DNA from: an uncultured Rhodobiaceae bacterium
GTDB lineage: Bacteria > Pseudomonadota > Alphaproteobacteria > Parvibaculales > Parvibaculaceae
Length of the DNA stretch: 39,582 nucleotides
Direction: 5' to 3'
Assembly: GCA_913057645.1 (NCBI GenBank)
Contig: CAJXOU010000028.1
Coordinates: 1 to 39,582 of the forward strand
Part shown: positions 1 to 7,353 of the stretch, piece by piece
Layout of the letters: each line of letters begins with the position of its first letter
Position numbering within the stretch: position 1 is the first letter of the stretch
Position numbers and translations under genes: made by a program
Notes under the pieces: generated by a model
Told to the model about the DNA's origin: nothing
The model's database searches: none
What the model saw: the letters and a program-made list of their open reading frames with translations, nothing else

Positions 1-61
1 CACACGAGTGGTTTTATCGTCTGTAAACCAGATCTTACAATTAGAATGAGCCTTATTGCTC

Positions 62-362
62 CTATTCACTAGCTGCTCGCCTTGCGGCTGCGTGTCTCTC
101 CCAGACACTCATCTGTGGCTCTCCCACAAGTTCTTCTTCCGCGTCTGTGCGTCTTCCGTTAGTCGCACAGCTTTTCTTATTCCTCAACACACTCCTAGGA
201 TCCATTACACTTTTAGTTGATGGATCCACATTCATGATAAGGTCCCTAAACTTCTGAAACGGCGTTCCTTGGAGGGGCTTGGTAAAGAAATCTGCAACCA
301 TCTCTCCAGTGGGGCAGTATTCAATAGATACTTCATTTGAGGCTACTCGATCCGCCACGAAA
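62..362 (-). mobile_element. C-terminal fragment of a Ty1/copia retrotransposon polyprotein (RNase H end), eukaryotic
   Basis: The minus strand reads FVADRVASNEVSIEYCPTGE, MVADFFTKPLQG, then FQKFRDLIMN, ending at a TAG stop at 62-64. The order I-E-Y-x-P-T-x-x-M-x-A-D-F-x-T-K-P-L-Q-G is the signature of the end of the RNase H domain in Ty1/copia polyproteins. Bacteria do not carry this element. A hydrophilic tail (about 45 residues) follows before the stop. The DNA is clearly AT-richer than everything after position 365. The retro-like reading stops being recognisable at about 349-362, directly before a bacterial terminator hairpin, so only the last ~100 codons are present. The element type is very secure from the motif. 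The source (a diatom or another marine microeukaryote is my guess) is inference. Confidence 0.85.
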
Positions 363-364
363 TC

Positions 365-394
365 GGGCCGCCGGAGCAATCCGGCGGCCCTTTT
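365..394 (+). terminator. Rho-independent terminator for a rightward gene that is missing
   Basis: A perfect 10-bp stem (GGGCCGCCGG / CCGGCGGCCC, loop AGCAAT) is followed by TTTT on the plus strand. It has the polarity to end a gene coming from the left, but the sequence to the left is retrotransposon. No T-run exists on the other side, so it is less likely to serve the leftward gene ending at 409. Confidence 0.75.
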
Positions 395-408
395 CATTGC
401 GCATCGCT

Positions 409-804
409 TCAGGCTTCGCGGCGCAGGGCGAAGAACTGCAGTTCCGCGAAGACCGTGACGGCGAGCGCCTGCGCGATGACGAAGGCGAAGCCCAGCGCCG
501 TCATGGCGAAGGGGTTCCAGACGGCGAAGACGATGCTGCCGAGAACCCAGAGCGCGTTCACCGCGATCACCGTTTCGACGGCGCCCGCCGACGGCCGCTC
601 CTCGCGTCCGATCACGATCAGCGACGCCATCCAGGGCAGGAGCGCGACGCCGACCCAGAACAGGAAGTTCGCGGGCACGCCGAGCAGGCCCGAGAGCGGA
701 CCGGAGCCCGCGATGAGAAGCGCGCCCATCGCGCCGCTGATGACACCGTCCGCGAGGACGGCGTGACGAAGCGAAATCGTGTTGGCGATTGCTGCTATAG
801 CCAT
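409..804 (-). CDS. Small integral membrane protein, four predicted helices, function unknown
   Basis: The protein has 131 residues with about four hydrophobic segments (roughly residues 15-35, 38-60, 72-92 and 95-118), short loops and a short charged C-terminus ending LRREA. I chose the ATG at 804 (MAIAAIAN) because GGAG lies about 9-13 bases upstream. The frame stays open further upstream (to 957) but that would overlap the divergent regulator and add a non-membrane leader. It resembles small SPW-type or DoxX-like membrane proteins only in general layout; I do not recognise the family. It is divergently paired with the XRE regulator at 944, whose operator-like palindrome lies between them, so regulation by that protein is plausible. 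Confidence 0.75.
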   Translation of the reverse strand: MAIAAIANTISLRHAVLADGVISGAMGALLIAGSGPLSGLLGVPANFLFWVGVALLPWMASLIVIGREERPSAGAVETVIAVNALWVLGSIVFAVWNPFAMTALGFAFVIAQALAVTVFAELQFFALRREA

Positions 805-891
805 TTTCCATGTCTCCTTCGCATGTTCGCCGCGCGCCGTCATGCGGGCGGCTTCTGAAGGGATAGTTGGGGAGCCGCCTGCATTCCGTCG

Positions 892-936
892 ATTACGCCG
901 GAGGTAATTGTCGCGCGTCGCGCGCGGGCGTAGCTT
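892..936 (+). promoter_or_regulatory. Palindrome and possible promoter between divergent genes
   Basis: The near-perfect inverted repeat CGATTAC-gccggag-GTAATTG (890-910) overlaps a possible -35 (TTGTCG, 908-913), with TAGCTT 17 bases on (931-936). The predicted start would fall almost on the ATG at 944, giving a leaderless or near-leaderless message. The repeat is a natural autoregulatory site for the regulator. The promoter elements are weak matches. Confidence 0.45.
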
Positions 937-943
937 GTGTCCC

Positions 944-1741
944 ATGAACATGCACACCCAGCCCGTCGGCGAGCTGCTCCGGACATGGCGGCAGCGTCGC
1001 CGTCTCAGCCAGCTCGCCTTTGCCTGCGACGCGGAAATTTCCGCGCGGCATCTGAGCTTTCTCGAAACCGGCCGCTCGAAACCGAGCCGCCAGATGCTGC
1101 TTCATTTGACGGAGCTTCTCGACGTGCCCTTCCGCGAAAGGAATGCGCTGCTGCTGGCGGCGGGCTATGCGCCGGTCTATTCGGAGACGCGGCTCGACAG
1201 CCCGGATGCAGGCGCGGCGCGGCGCGCGGTCGATCTCGTCCTTGCATCCTACGAACCGTTTCCGGCGCTCGCCGTCGACCGGCACTGGAACCTCGTCGCG
1301 GCGAACAATGCGCTGCCGCTTTTCCTTGCGGGCATTCCCGAAGAATTGCTGCAGCCGCCGATCAATGTGCTGCGCCTCAGCCTTCATCCGCAGGGGCTTG
1401 GAAACCGCATCGAAAATCTCGGCGAGTGGCGGGCGCATGTTTTCGAGCGGTTGCAGCGCCAGATCGACATGGCAAACGACGAAGGGCTTGCCGAGTTGCT
1501 GAAGGAACTCGAAGCCTTTCCATGCGGCCGTCAGCCTGCGGAAGGCTACGACGCCGAGTTCGGCGGGCTCATCGTGCCACTGAAAATCCGCACCGATGCG
1601 GGCACGCTTTCGTTCTTCACGGCGACGACGGTGTTCGGAACGGCGGTCGACATCACCTTTTCGGAACTGATGATCGAGTCCTTCATGCCGGGCGATGCCT
1701 TCACGGCGGAGACGGTTCGGGAGATGGCCGACAACGCCTAG
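944..1741 (+). CDS. XRE-family transcriptional regulator with MmyB-like ligand-binding domain
   Basis: The protein has 265 residues from the ATG at 944. Residues ~8-62 form an XRE helix-turn-helix (LLRTWRQRRRLSQLAFA, ISARHLSFLETGRSKPSRQML). Residues ~95-260 match the MmyB-like domain (EPFPALAVDRHWNLVAANNA, then a C-terminal TLSFFTATTVFGTAVDITFSE-type strand). In this family the C-terminal domain is thought to bind a small, possibly fatty-acid-like, ligand and the gene usually sits divergently to the gene it controls; here that is the small membrane protein at 409-804. An upstream TTG at 908 would add 12 residues of no recognisable domain, so I prefer 944. No good Shine-Dalgarno is visible, which fits the leaderless possibility. 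Family call is secure; ligand and targets unknown. Confidence 0.9.
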   Translation: MNMHTQPVGELLRTWRQRRRLSQLAFACDAEISARHLSFLETGRSKPSRQMLLHLTELLDVPFRERNALLLAAGYAPVYSETRLDSPDAGAARRAVDLVLASYEPFPALAVDRHWNLVAANNALPLFLAGIPEELLQPPINVLRLSLHPQGLGNRIENLGEWRAHVFERLQRQIDMANDEGLAELLKELEAFPCGRQPAEGYDAEFGGLIVPLKIRTDAGTLSFFTATTVFGTAVDITFSELMIESFMPGDAFTAETVREMADNA

Positions 1742-1771
1742 GCGGGGATAAACAGGCCCGTTTTGCGCCGA

Positions 1772-1800
1772 CTGTCATCGAACTGTCACGAAAACGTCAT
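1772..1800 (+). promoter_or_regulatory. Triple Pho box (PhoB-type operator), no obvious target gene
   Basis: Three 7-base units, CTGTCAT (1772-1778), CTGTCAC (1783-1789) and ACGTCAT (1794-1800), are spaced exactly 11 bases apart. The first two, CTGTCATCGAACTGTCAC, agree with the classical Pho box at 16 of 18 positions. The site lies between two convergent genes, so no protein-coding gene follows it on the plus strand until 3692. A short non-coding or antisense transcript is possible; no convincing -10 box was seen. Confidence 0.65.
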
Positions 1801-1852
1801 GGAGAACGTTCGCGGTTCGCACATGAACCGGGCGCCGTTCATATGACGCATG

Positions 1853-1890
1853 AAAACGGCCGGAGAGGGAACCTTATCCCCGCTCCGGCC
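1853..1890 (-). terminator. Rho-independent terminator of the monooxygenase gene
   Basis: On the minus strand the stem GGCCGGAG / CTCCGGCC (8 bp, 1883-1890 with 1858-1865) is followed by GTTTT. It starts about 30 bases after the monooxygenase stop at 1922. Confidence 0.65.
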
Positions 1891-1921
1891 AATTCTTATC
1901 CCCGCCTTTCAGGCTTCCAGC

Positions 1922-3466
1922 CTATTCGGCCGCTGCCGCCGCCCGCAATCCGGCTTCGGCGCCCGCACCCTGGGCGCTGCTCGTCCGTGTACGGAGGGTA
2001 AACTCGTTGTAGTCCGGCCGCCGCGTCCGCCACCAGTACTTGAAGGTGTAGTTCGCCCAGTTGTTGGTGACCTTGCCGCTTTCCGTCTTGTACCAGCTGG
2101 TGCAGCCGGAGGCGAAGACGGAGTTGGCGTTGTCGTTCTGAACGCTCTCGTTCGAGGCACGCTGCACGTCCGGCTTCACGTCCATGTAGAGAAGATTGTC
2201 CTTCTTCAGCTTCTCCACGCATTGCGTGATGTAATTCGCCTGGCACTCGATCATGAAGATGATCGAGTTGTGACCGAGATTGGTATTCGGCCCGTAGAGC
2301 ATGAAGAAATTCGGGAAGCCCGAGACGGTCATGCCGTGATGGGCCTCGGCGCCCGTCTTCCAGGCATCCTTCAGGTCGCGGCCCGCAAGACCCTTCATCG
2401 TCATCGGTCCGAGGAAATGCGTCGTGTCGAAGCCGGTGCTGTAGACGATGATGTCGAACGCGTGCTCGACGCCGTCCTTCGTGCGGATGCCCTTCGGCGT
2501 GATTTCCTCGATGCCGTCCGTCACCACGTCGACATGGTCCATGCCCATGGTGGGCCACCAGTCATTCGCGAAGAGGACGCGCTTGCAGCCCGGCTCGTAG
2601 TCGGGCGTGAGCTTGCGCTTCTTTTCCGGATCGGAGACATAGAGCTCCATCTCATCGATGCCCATCTGCTTGAGCTGGTCGCCGGAGGTGTGGAAGGTGC
2701 GGAAGAGCAGTTCGCCGAACCAGTAGATCTTCCAGCGCTGGATGTTCATCGTCCAGGGCAGCGCCCTGTAGATCGCCTGTTCCCAGCCATAGAACTCGCG
2801 CTGCGGACGCGGCAGCACCCAGCTTGCCGAGCGCTGGAAGATGGTGACGCTGTCGGCTTCCTTCGCGATCTCGGGCACGAACTGGATGGCGCTGGCGCCA
2901 TTGCCGATGACGCCGATGCGCTTGCCCTTGAGATCGACCGAATGGTTCCACTGCGCGGAGTGCCAGCTCTCGCCCTGAAAACTCTCGCGGCCCGGGATGC
3001 TCGGCCATGCCGGACGGTGAAGCTGGCCGGTGCCGGCGGCGAGCACGTTCGCCTCGAAACTCTGCTCGCCCGACTTCAGCGTCCAGAGCCCCGTCTGCTC
3101 GTCGAAGCGCGCATCGTCGATTTCGGTGTTGAAGCGGATGTGACCGCGCAGTCCGTACTTGTCGACGACGGATTCGAGATAGGCCTTGATGTCGGCGGCG
3201 AAGACATATTTCTTCGTCCAGTCCGGCCGCATGTCGAAGGAGAACTGGTACATGTGCAGCGGCACGTCGCAGGAACAGCCCGGATAGGTGTTCTCCCGCC
3301 AGGTGCCGCCGATCTCGCTCGCCTTCTCGTAGATCGTGAAGTTGGTGAGCCCCTTCGCCTTCAGCTTGATCGCCGTGCAGATGCCGGCGACGCCCGCGCC
3401 GAGAATTGCGACGCTCGGACCTGCGGCCGCATCCGCCTCTGCGAATACATCGTGAGCCAGTGCCAT
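1922..3466 (-). CDS. FAD/NADPH-dependent Baeyer-Villiger-type monooxygenase
   Basis: The protein has 514 residues; ATG at 3466 is preceded by GGGGAGG. It is a class B flavoprotein monooxygenase that would insert oxygen next to a ketone to give an ester or lactone, using NADPH and O2. Visible motifs: FAD-binding G23-A-G-V-A-G28 after a beta strand; a GGTW(R)ENTYPGCSCDVP block (53-69) typical of Baeyer-Villiger enzymes; the fingerprint F163-x-G165-x3-H169-x3-W173; and the NADPH Rossmann motif G188-N-G-A-S-A193. Length is normal for a type I enzyme. The residue after the fingerprint Trp is Asn rather than the usual Pro/Asp. It is transcribed alone, with its own terminator. The natural substrate cannot be told; alicyclic, steroid or long-chain ketones are all possible. 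The next gene rightwards (3692) is divergent. Confidence 0.9.
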   Translation of the reverse strand: MALAHDVFAEADAAAGPSVAILGAGVAGICTAIKLKAKGLTNFTIYEKASEIGGTWRENTYPGCSCDVPLHMYQFSFDMRPDWTKKYVFAADIKAYLESVVDKYGLRGHIRFNTEIDDARFDEQTGLWTLKSGEQSFEANVLAAGTGQLHRPAWPSIPGRESFQGESWHSAQWNHSVDLKGKRIGVIGNGASAIQFVPEIAKEADSVTIFQRSASWVLPRPQREFYGWEQAIYRALPWTMNIQRWKIYWFGELLFRTFHTSGDQLKQMGIDEMELYVSDPEKKRKLTPDYEPGCKRVLFANDWWPTMGMDHVDVVTDGIEEITPKGIRTKDGVEHAFDIIVYSTGFDTTHFLGPMTMKGLAGRDLKDAWKTGAEAHHGMTVSGFPNFFMLYGPNTNLGHNSIIFMIECQANYITQCVEKLKKDNLLYMDVKPDVQRASNESVQNDNANSVFASGCTSWYKTESGKVTNNWANYTFKYWWRTRRPDYNEFTLRTRTSSAQGAGAEAGLRAAAAAE

Positions 3467-3691
3467 GTTCGTCCTCCCCGCCGGCCACCGGTCTCCCTCA
3501 AGACCGGTTCTCCGGCTTTACATTTGAATCCCGGATACCGATGCCGTCGAGACTAGCGTCTTTTCCGGGCAGGCGGAACCGCCACAAAGAAGGGTGCAAA
3601 ATGCCGGATTTCAAAAGGGAAGACAGAGGGGCTCATACGCGCTAAAGGAACCGCAGCGCCCCTGGGGAAACCTTCGACGAGCGAGAAAACA

Positions 3692-4168
3692 GTGCCCGCA
3701 ACGACCGATCTTTCCGACGACTTTCCAGCCCTTGTCCGCCATGCGGATCCCGTGTTCCGGGACTATGGGGGGCGTCTCGCGTTTTCGGGGCCGGTCGCGA
3801 CGCTGCGCGTGCCGGACGACAACAGCAAGGTGCGCGAAGCCGTCGAAACGCCGGGCGAGGGCCGCGTGCTCGTGGTCGATGGCGGCGGCGCGATGACCTA
3901 CGCGCTGTTCGGCGGGAACCTCGGCAAGCTCGCGGAAGAGAACGGATGGGCGGGTGTCGTCGTCAATGGCTGCATCCGCGACACGGCCGAACTTGCCGCA
4001 TGCGCGATCGGCGTGAAGGCGCTGGCCGCGCATCCCAAGCGCAGCAGCAAGCGCGGGCGCGGCGAGAGCGATGTGGCGGTTAGTTTTGCCGGGCTCAAGA
4101 TCCGGCCCGGAGACTGGCTTTATGCCGATGGCGACGGCATCGTGGTTTCAGCCGAGAAGCTCGACTGA
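3692..4168 (+). CDS. RraA-family protein (regulator of RNase E activity / HMG aldolase-like)
   Basis: The protein has 158 residues from a GTG at 3692; no strong Shine-Dalgarno. Motifs of the RraA fold: [20 protein letters not shown] (~60-80), [14 protein letters not shown] (~87-100, with the conserved GCIRD) and the C-terminal [13 protein letters not shown]. In the family, G-x-x-R-D and the D-x-D-G-V strand build the site that in some members is a divalent-metal 4-hydroxy-4-methyl-2-oxoglutarate/oxaloacetate aldolase, and in E. coli RraA acts by binding RNase E. The length (~160) is the short RraA form. Sequence alone does not decide between aldolase and RNase E regulator, so no symbol is given. 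A single gene, divergent from the monooxygenase. Confidence 0.88.
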   Translation: MPATTDLSDDFPALVRHADPVFRDYGGRLAFSGPVATLRVPDDNSKVREAVETPGEGRVLVVDGGGAMTYALFGGNLGKLAEENGWAGVVVNGCIRDTAELAACAIGVKALAAHPKRSSKRGRGESDVAVSFAGLKIRPGDWLYADGDGIVVSAEKLD

Positions 4169-4191
4169 TCCCCTGCAATCCCGTTCCACGA

Positions 4192-4389
4192 TCAGGCGAC
4201 GAGTTCGACGAACTTCCAGAGCCCGAGCATCACGAGCGTAACCGACGCCAGGCCGGCTATGCCAATGATCGCCATGTCCAGAGGACCGGGCAATTCGATG
4301 CTCTGTTCGCTATGAATCTCGCGGCGTTCCCGATCCGCGAAAGCAGGCAGCCAGTTGACGTTCAATACGTCCCGTTCCACATCAGCCAT
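4192..4389 (-). CDS. Small tail-anchored membrane protein, function unknown
   Basis: The protein has 65 residues. The N-terminal ~38 are polar (MADVERDVLNVNWLPAFADR, then EHSEQSIELPG-like acidic stretch) and residues ~39-60 form one hydrophobic helix (MAIIGIAGLASVTLVMLGLW), ending KFVELVA. GGAG lies about 9 bases upstream of ATG 4389. The much longer frame that runs on to 5838 is only the shadow of the esterase on the other strand; the codon choice and hydrophobic end support the short gene. It sits tail-to-tail with the RraA gene (stop codons 23 bases apart). No family recognised. Confidence 0.5.
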   Translation of the reverse strand: MADVERDVLNVNWLPAFADRERREIHSEQSIELPGPLDMAIIGIAGLASVTLVMLGLWKFVELVA

Positions 4390-4626
4390 TTCCCGGCACT
4401 CCCCCCCAGCAATAGCCGTCCGGACCGACACCCACGCTCCGGACAAAAAAGAGTACTTGCATTCAGCTAATGCGGTCCATTGATTCGTGTCAATTAACTG
4501 ACATAGATGCCCCCAGAAAAAGTAACCTCCCAGGGACAAAACGACGGATCGCCGCGCTTTGCTGCGAGTGCTAACATTCTTGACGGGAATGCCGCCGGGG
4601 AGCGGCAAAAAGGGGGAACACGGATC

Positions 4627-5775
4627 ATGGCCGACACGAGCATTGCGAGCGCCGAAGTTCACGGAACCTGCGCGACGGGCTTCGAGCCCGTGCGGGAAGC
4701 CTTCGCGGCGAACTTCATGGGGGCCGGGGAAACCGGCGCATCGGTTTCCGTCGTCCTGAACGGCGAACCGGTCGTCGATCTCTGGGCCGGCCATGCGGAC
4801 GGCAAACGCACGAAGCCCTGGCAGCGCGACACGCTGGCGAATGTCTGGTCGACCACCAAGGGCATGGGCGCGCTTGTCTGCGGCATGCTGGTCGAGCGCG
4901 GCGCGTTCTCCTATGACGACAAGGTGTCTGCCTACTGGCCGGAATTCGCGGCAGCCGGCAAAGGCGACATCACCATCGGGCAGATGCTCTCGCATCAGGC
5001 GGGGCTCTGCGGACCGAGCGTGCCGACGACGGCCGAAGAGATGTGCGACCACGCGCTGATGGCGCAGCGCCTTGCGGAGCAGGCGCCGATGTGGGCGCCC
5101 GCTTCGCGTTCCGGCTATCATGCGCTGACCGTCGGCATCCTGGCGGGCGAACTGGTGCGGCGCGTCAGTGGACGGACGATCGGCACGTTCTTCCGCGAGG
5201 AAGTCGCCGAGCCTTTCGGCGTCGATTTCTTCATCGGCCTGCCCGCTTCCGAAGACGGGCGCGTCGCCGAGATGATACCGGCGACGAAGTCCAACATGCC
5301 GGACCCTTCGACGCTCAACATTTCGCAGATCGCCGCGCTCGGCAATCCGGCGCCCGATGCGCGCGTGCCGAACGAACGCTTCTGGCGCGGCGCGGAACTG
5401 TCGTCGGCGAACGGGCAAGGCACTGCGTCCGCCATCGCGCGGGTCTATGGCGCGCTGGCAGCCGACGGCACGATCGACGGCAAGCCGCTCGTGAAGCCTG
5501 AGACGATCCGCGCCATGACGGCGCTCCAGATCGAGGGCCATGACGAGGTGCTCGCCATGCCCGCGCGCTGGGGCGCCGGCTACATTCTCAATGTGGGCGG
5601 GCTCTACGGGCCGAACGACGAGGCCTTCGGGCATTCGGGCTGGGGCGGTTCCTTCGGCATGGCGGATCCGAAGACGGGGCTCGGCATTTCCTATGTGATG
5701 AACCAGATGGGGCCGGACCTCGCGGGCGATGTGCGGGCGAATGCGATCATTGCAGCGGCCTACGCATCGCTCTGA
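4627..5775 (+). CDS. Serine hydrolase of the beta-lactamase/family VIII esterase fold
   Basis: The protein has 382 residues. ATG 4627 (MADTSIASAEV) follows AAAGGGGGAA at a good distance; the frame is open upstream from 4507 but without a ribosome site. Motifs of the class C beta-lactamase/EstB superfamily: S75-T-T-K78 (nucleophile Ser and base Lys), Y164-H-A (second-motif Tyr), and near the C-terminus a GHSGWGGS box replacing the KTG motif. IGQMLSHQAGL (117-127) is a strong family block. No signal peptide, so cytoplasmic, which favours an esterase over a true beta-lactamase. It probably hydrolyses small carboxylic esters; substrate unknown. It stands alone, followed by a repeat that contains a terminator-like hairpin. 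Confidence 0.9.
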   Translation: MADTSIASAEVHGTCATGFEPVREAFAANFMGAGETGASVSVVLNGEPVVDLWAGHADGKRTKPWQRDTLANVWSTTKGMGALVCGMLVERGAFSYDDKVSAYWPEFAAAGKGDITIGQMLSHQAGLCGPSVPTTAEEMCDHALMAQRLAEQAPMWAPASRSGYHALTVGILAGELVRRVSGRTIGTFFREEVAEPFGVDFFIGLPASEDGRVAEMIPATKSNMPDPSTLNISQIAALGNPAPDARVPNERFWRGAELSSANGQGTASAIARVYGALAADGTIDGKPLVKPETIRAMTALQIEGHDEVLAMPARWGAGYILNVGGLYGPNDEAFGHSGWGGSFGMADPKTGLGISYVMNQMGPDLAGDVRANAIIAAAYASL

Positions 5776-5807
5776 GCGGCGTTTTACAAGTCTCTGTAAC
5801 TCATACT

Positions 5808-5926
5808 CGTCATGGCCCGGCTTGTCCGGGCTATCCACGTCTTTGCGGCCGGTTTCCCAAGAAAGAAAGACCCCGGCCTTCGCCGGGGCAGGCGTGAATG
5901 ACCCGCATAAAACGGGTCATGACGTT
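5808..5926. repeat. Interspersed palindromic repeat containing hairpins
   Basis: The unit begins CGTCATGGCCCGGCTTGTCC and ends ACGGGTCATGACG, the kind of intergenic element scattered through alphaproteobacterial genomes. It holds a hairpin CCCCGGC/GCCGGGG (5871-5887) and a second, ATGACCCG/CGGGTCAT (5898-5920), followed by GACGTTTTT, which may terminate the esterase message. Confidence 0.6.
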
Positions 5927-5953
5927 TTTGGAATTGACCGCTGAGTACGCGGA

Positions 5954-6838
5954 TCAGGCTCTGACGCAGCGTTCCACGTAGCGGGGCAGCGCGAAGGCGG
6001 CCTTGTGGACTTCCGGCGTGTAGTAGCGCGTCGTGAGGCCCGCAGCGGCGTAGCGCTTTTCGAGTTCCTCGAGCGGCACGGATTTCAGCGTCTCGTCGTC
6101 CGTTCCCCAGCCCAGCGCCATCGGCCCGCCGACATAGGTCGGGATGGTGGCGAGGTAGCAGGAGGCGACCTTGAAGAGACGGCGGAACTTTTCCATCGTG
6201 CTCTTGAGTTCGTCGCCCTGCATGAAGGGAACGCCGTTCTGCGTGACGATGACGCCGCCCGGCGTGAGCCGCGCCTGCGCGGCGCGATAGAACTCCTCGC
6301 GGAAGAGCACTTCGCCCGGCCCGATGGGGTCGGTCGAATCCACGATGATGACGTCGTAACTCTCGTCCGTGTCTTCCACGAATTTCGCGCCATCGGCGAA
6401 GACGAGATTCAGGCGCGGATCGTCGAAGGCGCCGGCGGAAATCTGTGGCAACTGTGCCTTGCAGAAATCCGTCACCGCCGGGTCGATCTCGACCATCGTC
6501 ACATGCTCGACGCTCCTGTGGCGGATCACTTCGCGCAGGATGCCGCCATCGCCGCCGCCGATGATGAGCACGCGCTTCGCGTTCCCATGCGCCAGGATCG
6601 GCACATGAGTCATCATCTCGTGATAGATGAACTCGTCCCGCTCGGTCACCTGGGTGATGCCGTCGAGCGCCATCATCCGGCCGAAGAGACCGTTCTCGAA
6701 GATCACGAGATGCTGCTGACCGGTCTCTTCTTCGTAGAGCACCTTGTCGGCGCGAAAGGCGCAGGTGAAACCCTCTTCTTCATAGAGGGTTTCGACCACC
6801 CAGCGTCCTTTTCCCGCCTCCATGTCCTTTTCGGACAT
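5954..6838 (-). CDS. speE: Spermidine synthase (polyamine aminopropyltransferase)
   Basis: The protein has 294 residues (MSEKDMEAGK...). It transfers an aminopropyl group from decarboxylated AdoMet to putrescine, giving spermidine, in the cytoplasm. Family blocks: the N-terminal beta-domain with LVIFENGLFGRMMALDGITQ (DG.TQ), then Y-H-E-M-M-THVP, the AdoMet motif VLIIGGGDGGILREV, the acidic VEIDPAV, and the catalytic-loop VDSTDPIGPGEVLF (DxTDPxGP). YVGGPMALG near the C-terminus fits as well. The start at 6838 shares one base with the stop of speH (TGATG), so the two are translationally coupled and made in order: decarboxylase then synthase. No missing residues seen. Confidence 0.96.
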   Translation of the reverse strand: MSEKDMEAGKGRWVVETLYEEEGFTCAFRADKVLYEEETGQQHLVIFENGLFGRMMALDGITQVTERDEFIYHEMMTHVPILAHGNAKRVLIIGGGDGGILREVIRHRSVEHVTMVEIDPAVTDFCKAQLPQISAGAFDDPRLNLVFADGAKFVEDTDESYDVIIVDSTDPIGPGEVLFREEFYRAAQARLTPGGVIVTQNGVPFMQGDELKSTMEKFRRLFKVASCYLATIPTYVGGPMALGWGTDDETLKSVPLEELEKRYAAAGLTTRYYTPEVHKAAFALPRYVERCVRA

Positions 6839-7353
6839 CAGACCATGTCCTCGCCGCGCAGATGCTCGCCGACGCGGATGTCGGTGGGCGTGAAGGCCTC
6901 GCGCAGCACCTCGATGGCGTTGTGAGGCTCGGCTTCGCCGCACATGAAGACATCGAGCGCGGCATAGTCGGCTTCCGGCCAGCTATGGATCGAGATGTGG
7001 CTTTCCGACAGCACCGCCACGCCCGACACGCCGCCATTGGGCGTGAAGTGGTGCAGGTGGATGTGCAGCAGCGTCGCCTTCGACACATCGACGCAGCGCC
7101 GCAGCGTCGCTTCGATATGCGCAAGATCGTCCAGACGGCTCGCGCCGATCAGGTCGATGATGAGATGCGTTCCGGCGAAACGCTTGCCGTCCCGCTCGAT
7201 GAAGAAGTCCGTGCGCTCGTCGGACGTGGTGCAACGCTCCACGGCCGACTCGGCGACAGCGTGAACGGGAAACTCGAGAACTTCCGCCTGGGTCTTGCTT
7301 GAATCGCGATTCAAGTCGCTCCCCAATTGGAAGAGGGCATTGGATTCGGACAT
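6838..7353 (-). CDS. speH: S-adenosylmethionine decarboxylase proenzyme (pyruvoyl type)
   Basis: The protein has 171 residues. It makes decarboxylated AdoMet for SpeE. The proenzyme cuts itself between E117 and S118 in the motif LSESHISIHSWPE, and Ser118 becomes the pyruvoyl group; His123 and the C-terminal C-G motif (FMCGEAEP) are the usual catalytic residues. GTHLIIDLIGA (61-71) begins the conserved core. The core starts about 50 residues in, so the N-terminus is much longer than in the ~120-130-residue bacterial enzymes. No other ATG occurs in the first 60 codons, and GGGGAGAGG sits just before the ATG at 7353, so I believe this start. Upstream lies a hairpin-rich region that could control it. 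Confidence 0.95.
   Translation of the reverse strand: MSESNALFQLGSDLNRDSSKTQAEVLEFPVHAVAESAVERCTTSDERTDFFIERDGKRFAGTHLIIDLIGASRLDDLAHIEATLRRCVDVSKATLLHIHLHHFTPNGGVSGVAVLSESHISIHSWPEADYAALDVFMCGEAEPHNAIEVLREAFTPTDIRVGEHLRGEDMV

Noticed and set aside
3601-3645. Tiny frame [14 protein letters not shown] with a fair ribosome site before the RraA gene
   Set aside because: Fourteen codons, not an obvious leader peptide (no codon run), no hairpin with attenuator form; could be chance.
4390-5838. Long minus-strand open frame joined to the small membrane protein
   Set aside because: It lies opposite the esterase, is Arg/His/Pro-rich without a domain and arises from the high GC content; only the last 65 codons have a ribosome site and a hydrophobic helix.
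5898-5928. Independent small RNA or leader at the hairpin pair
   Set aside because: Explained by the interspersed repeat and a terminator-like end; no promoter seen.
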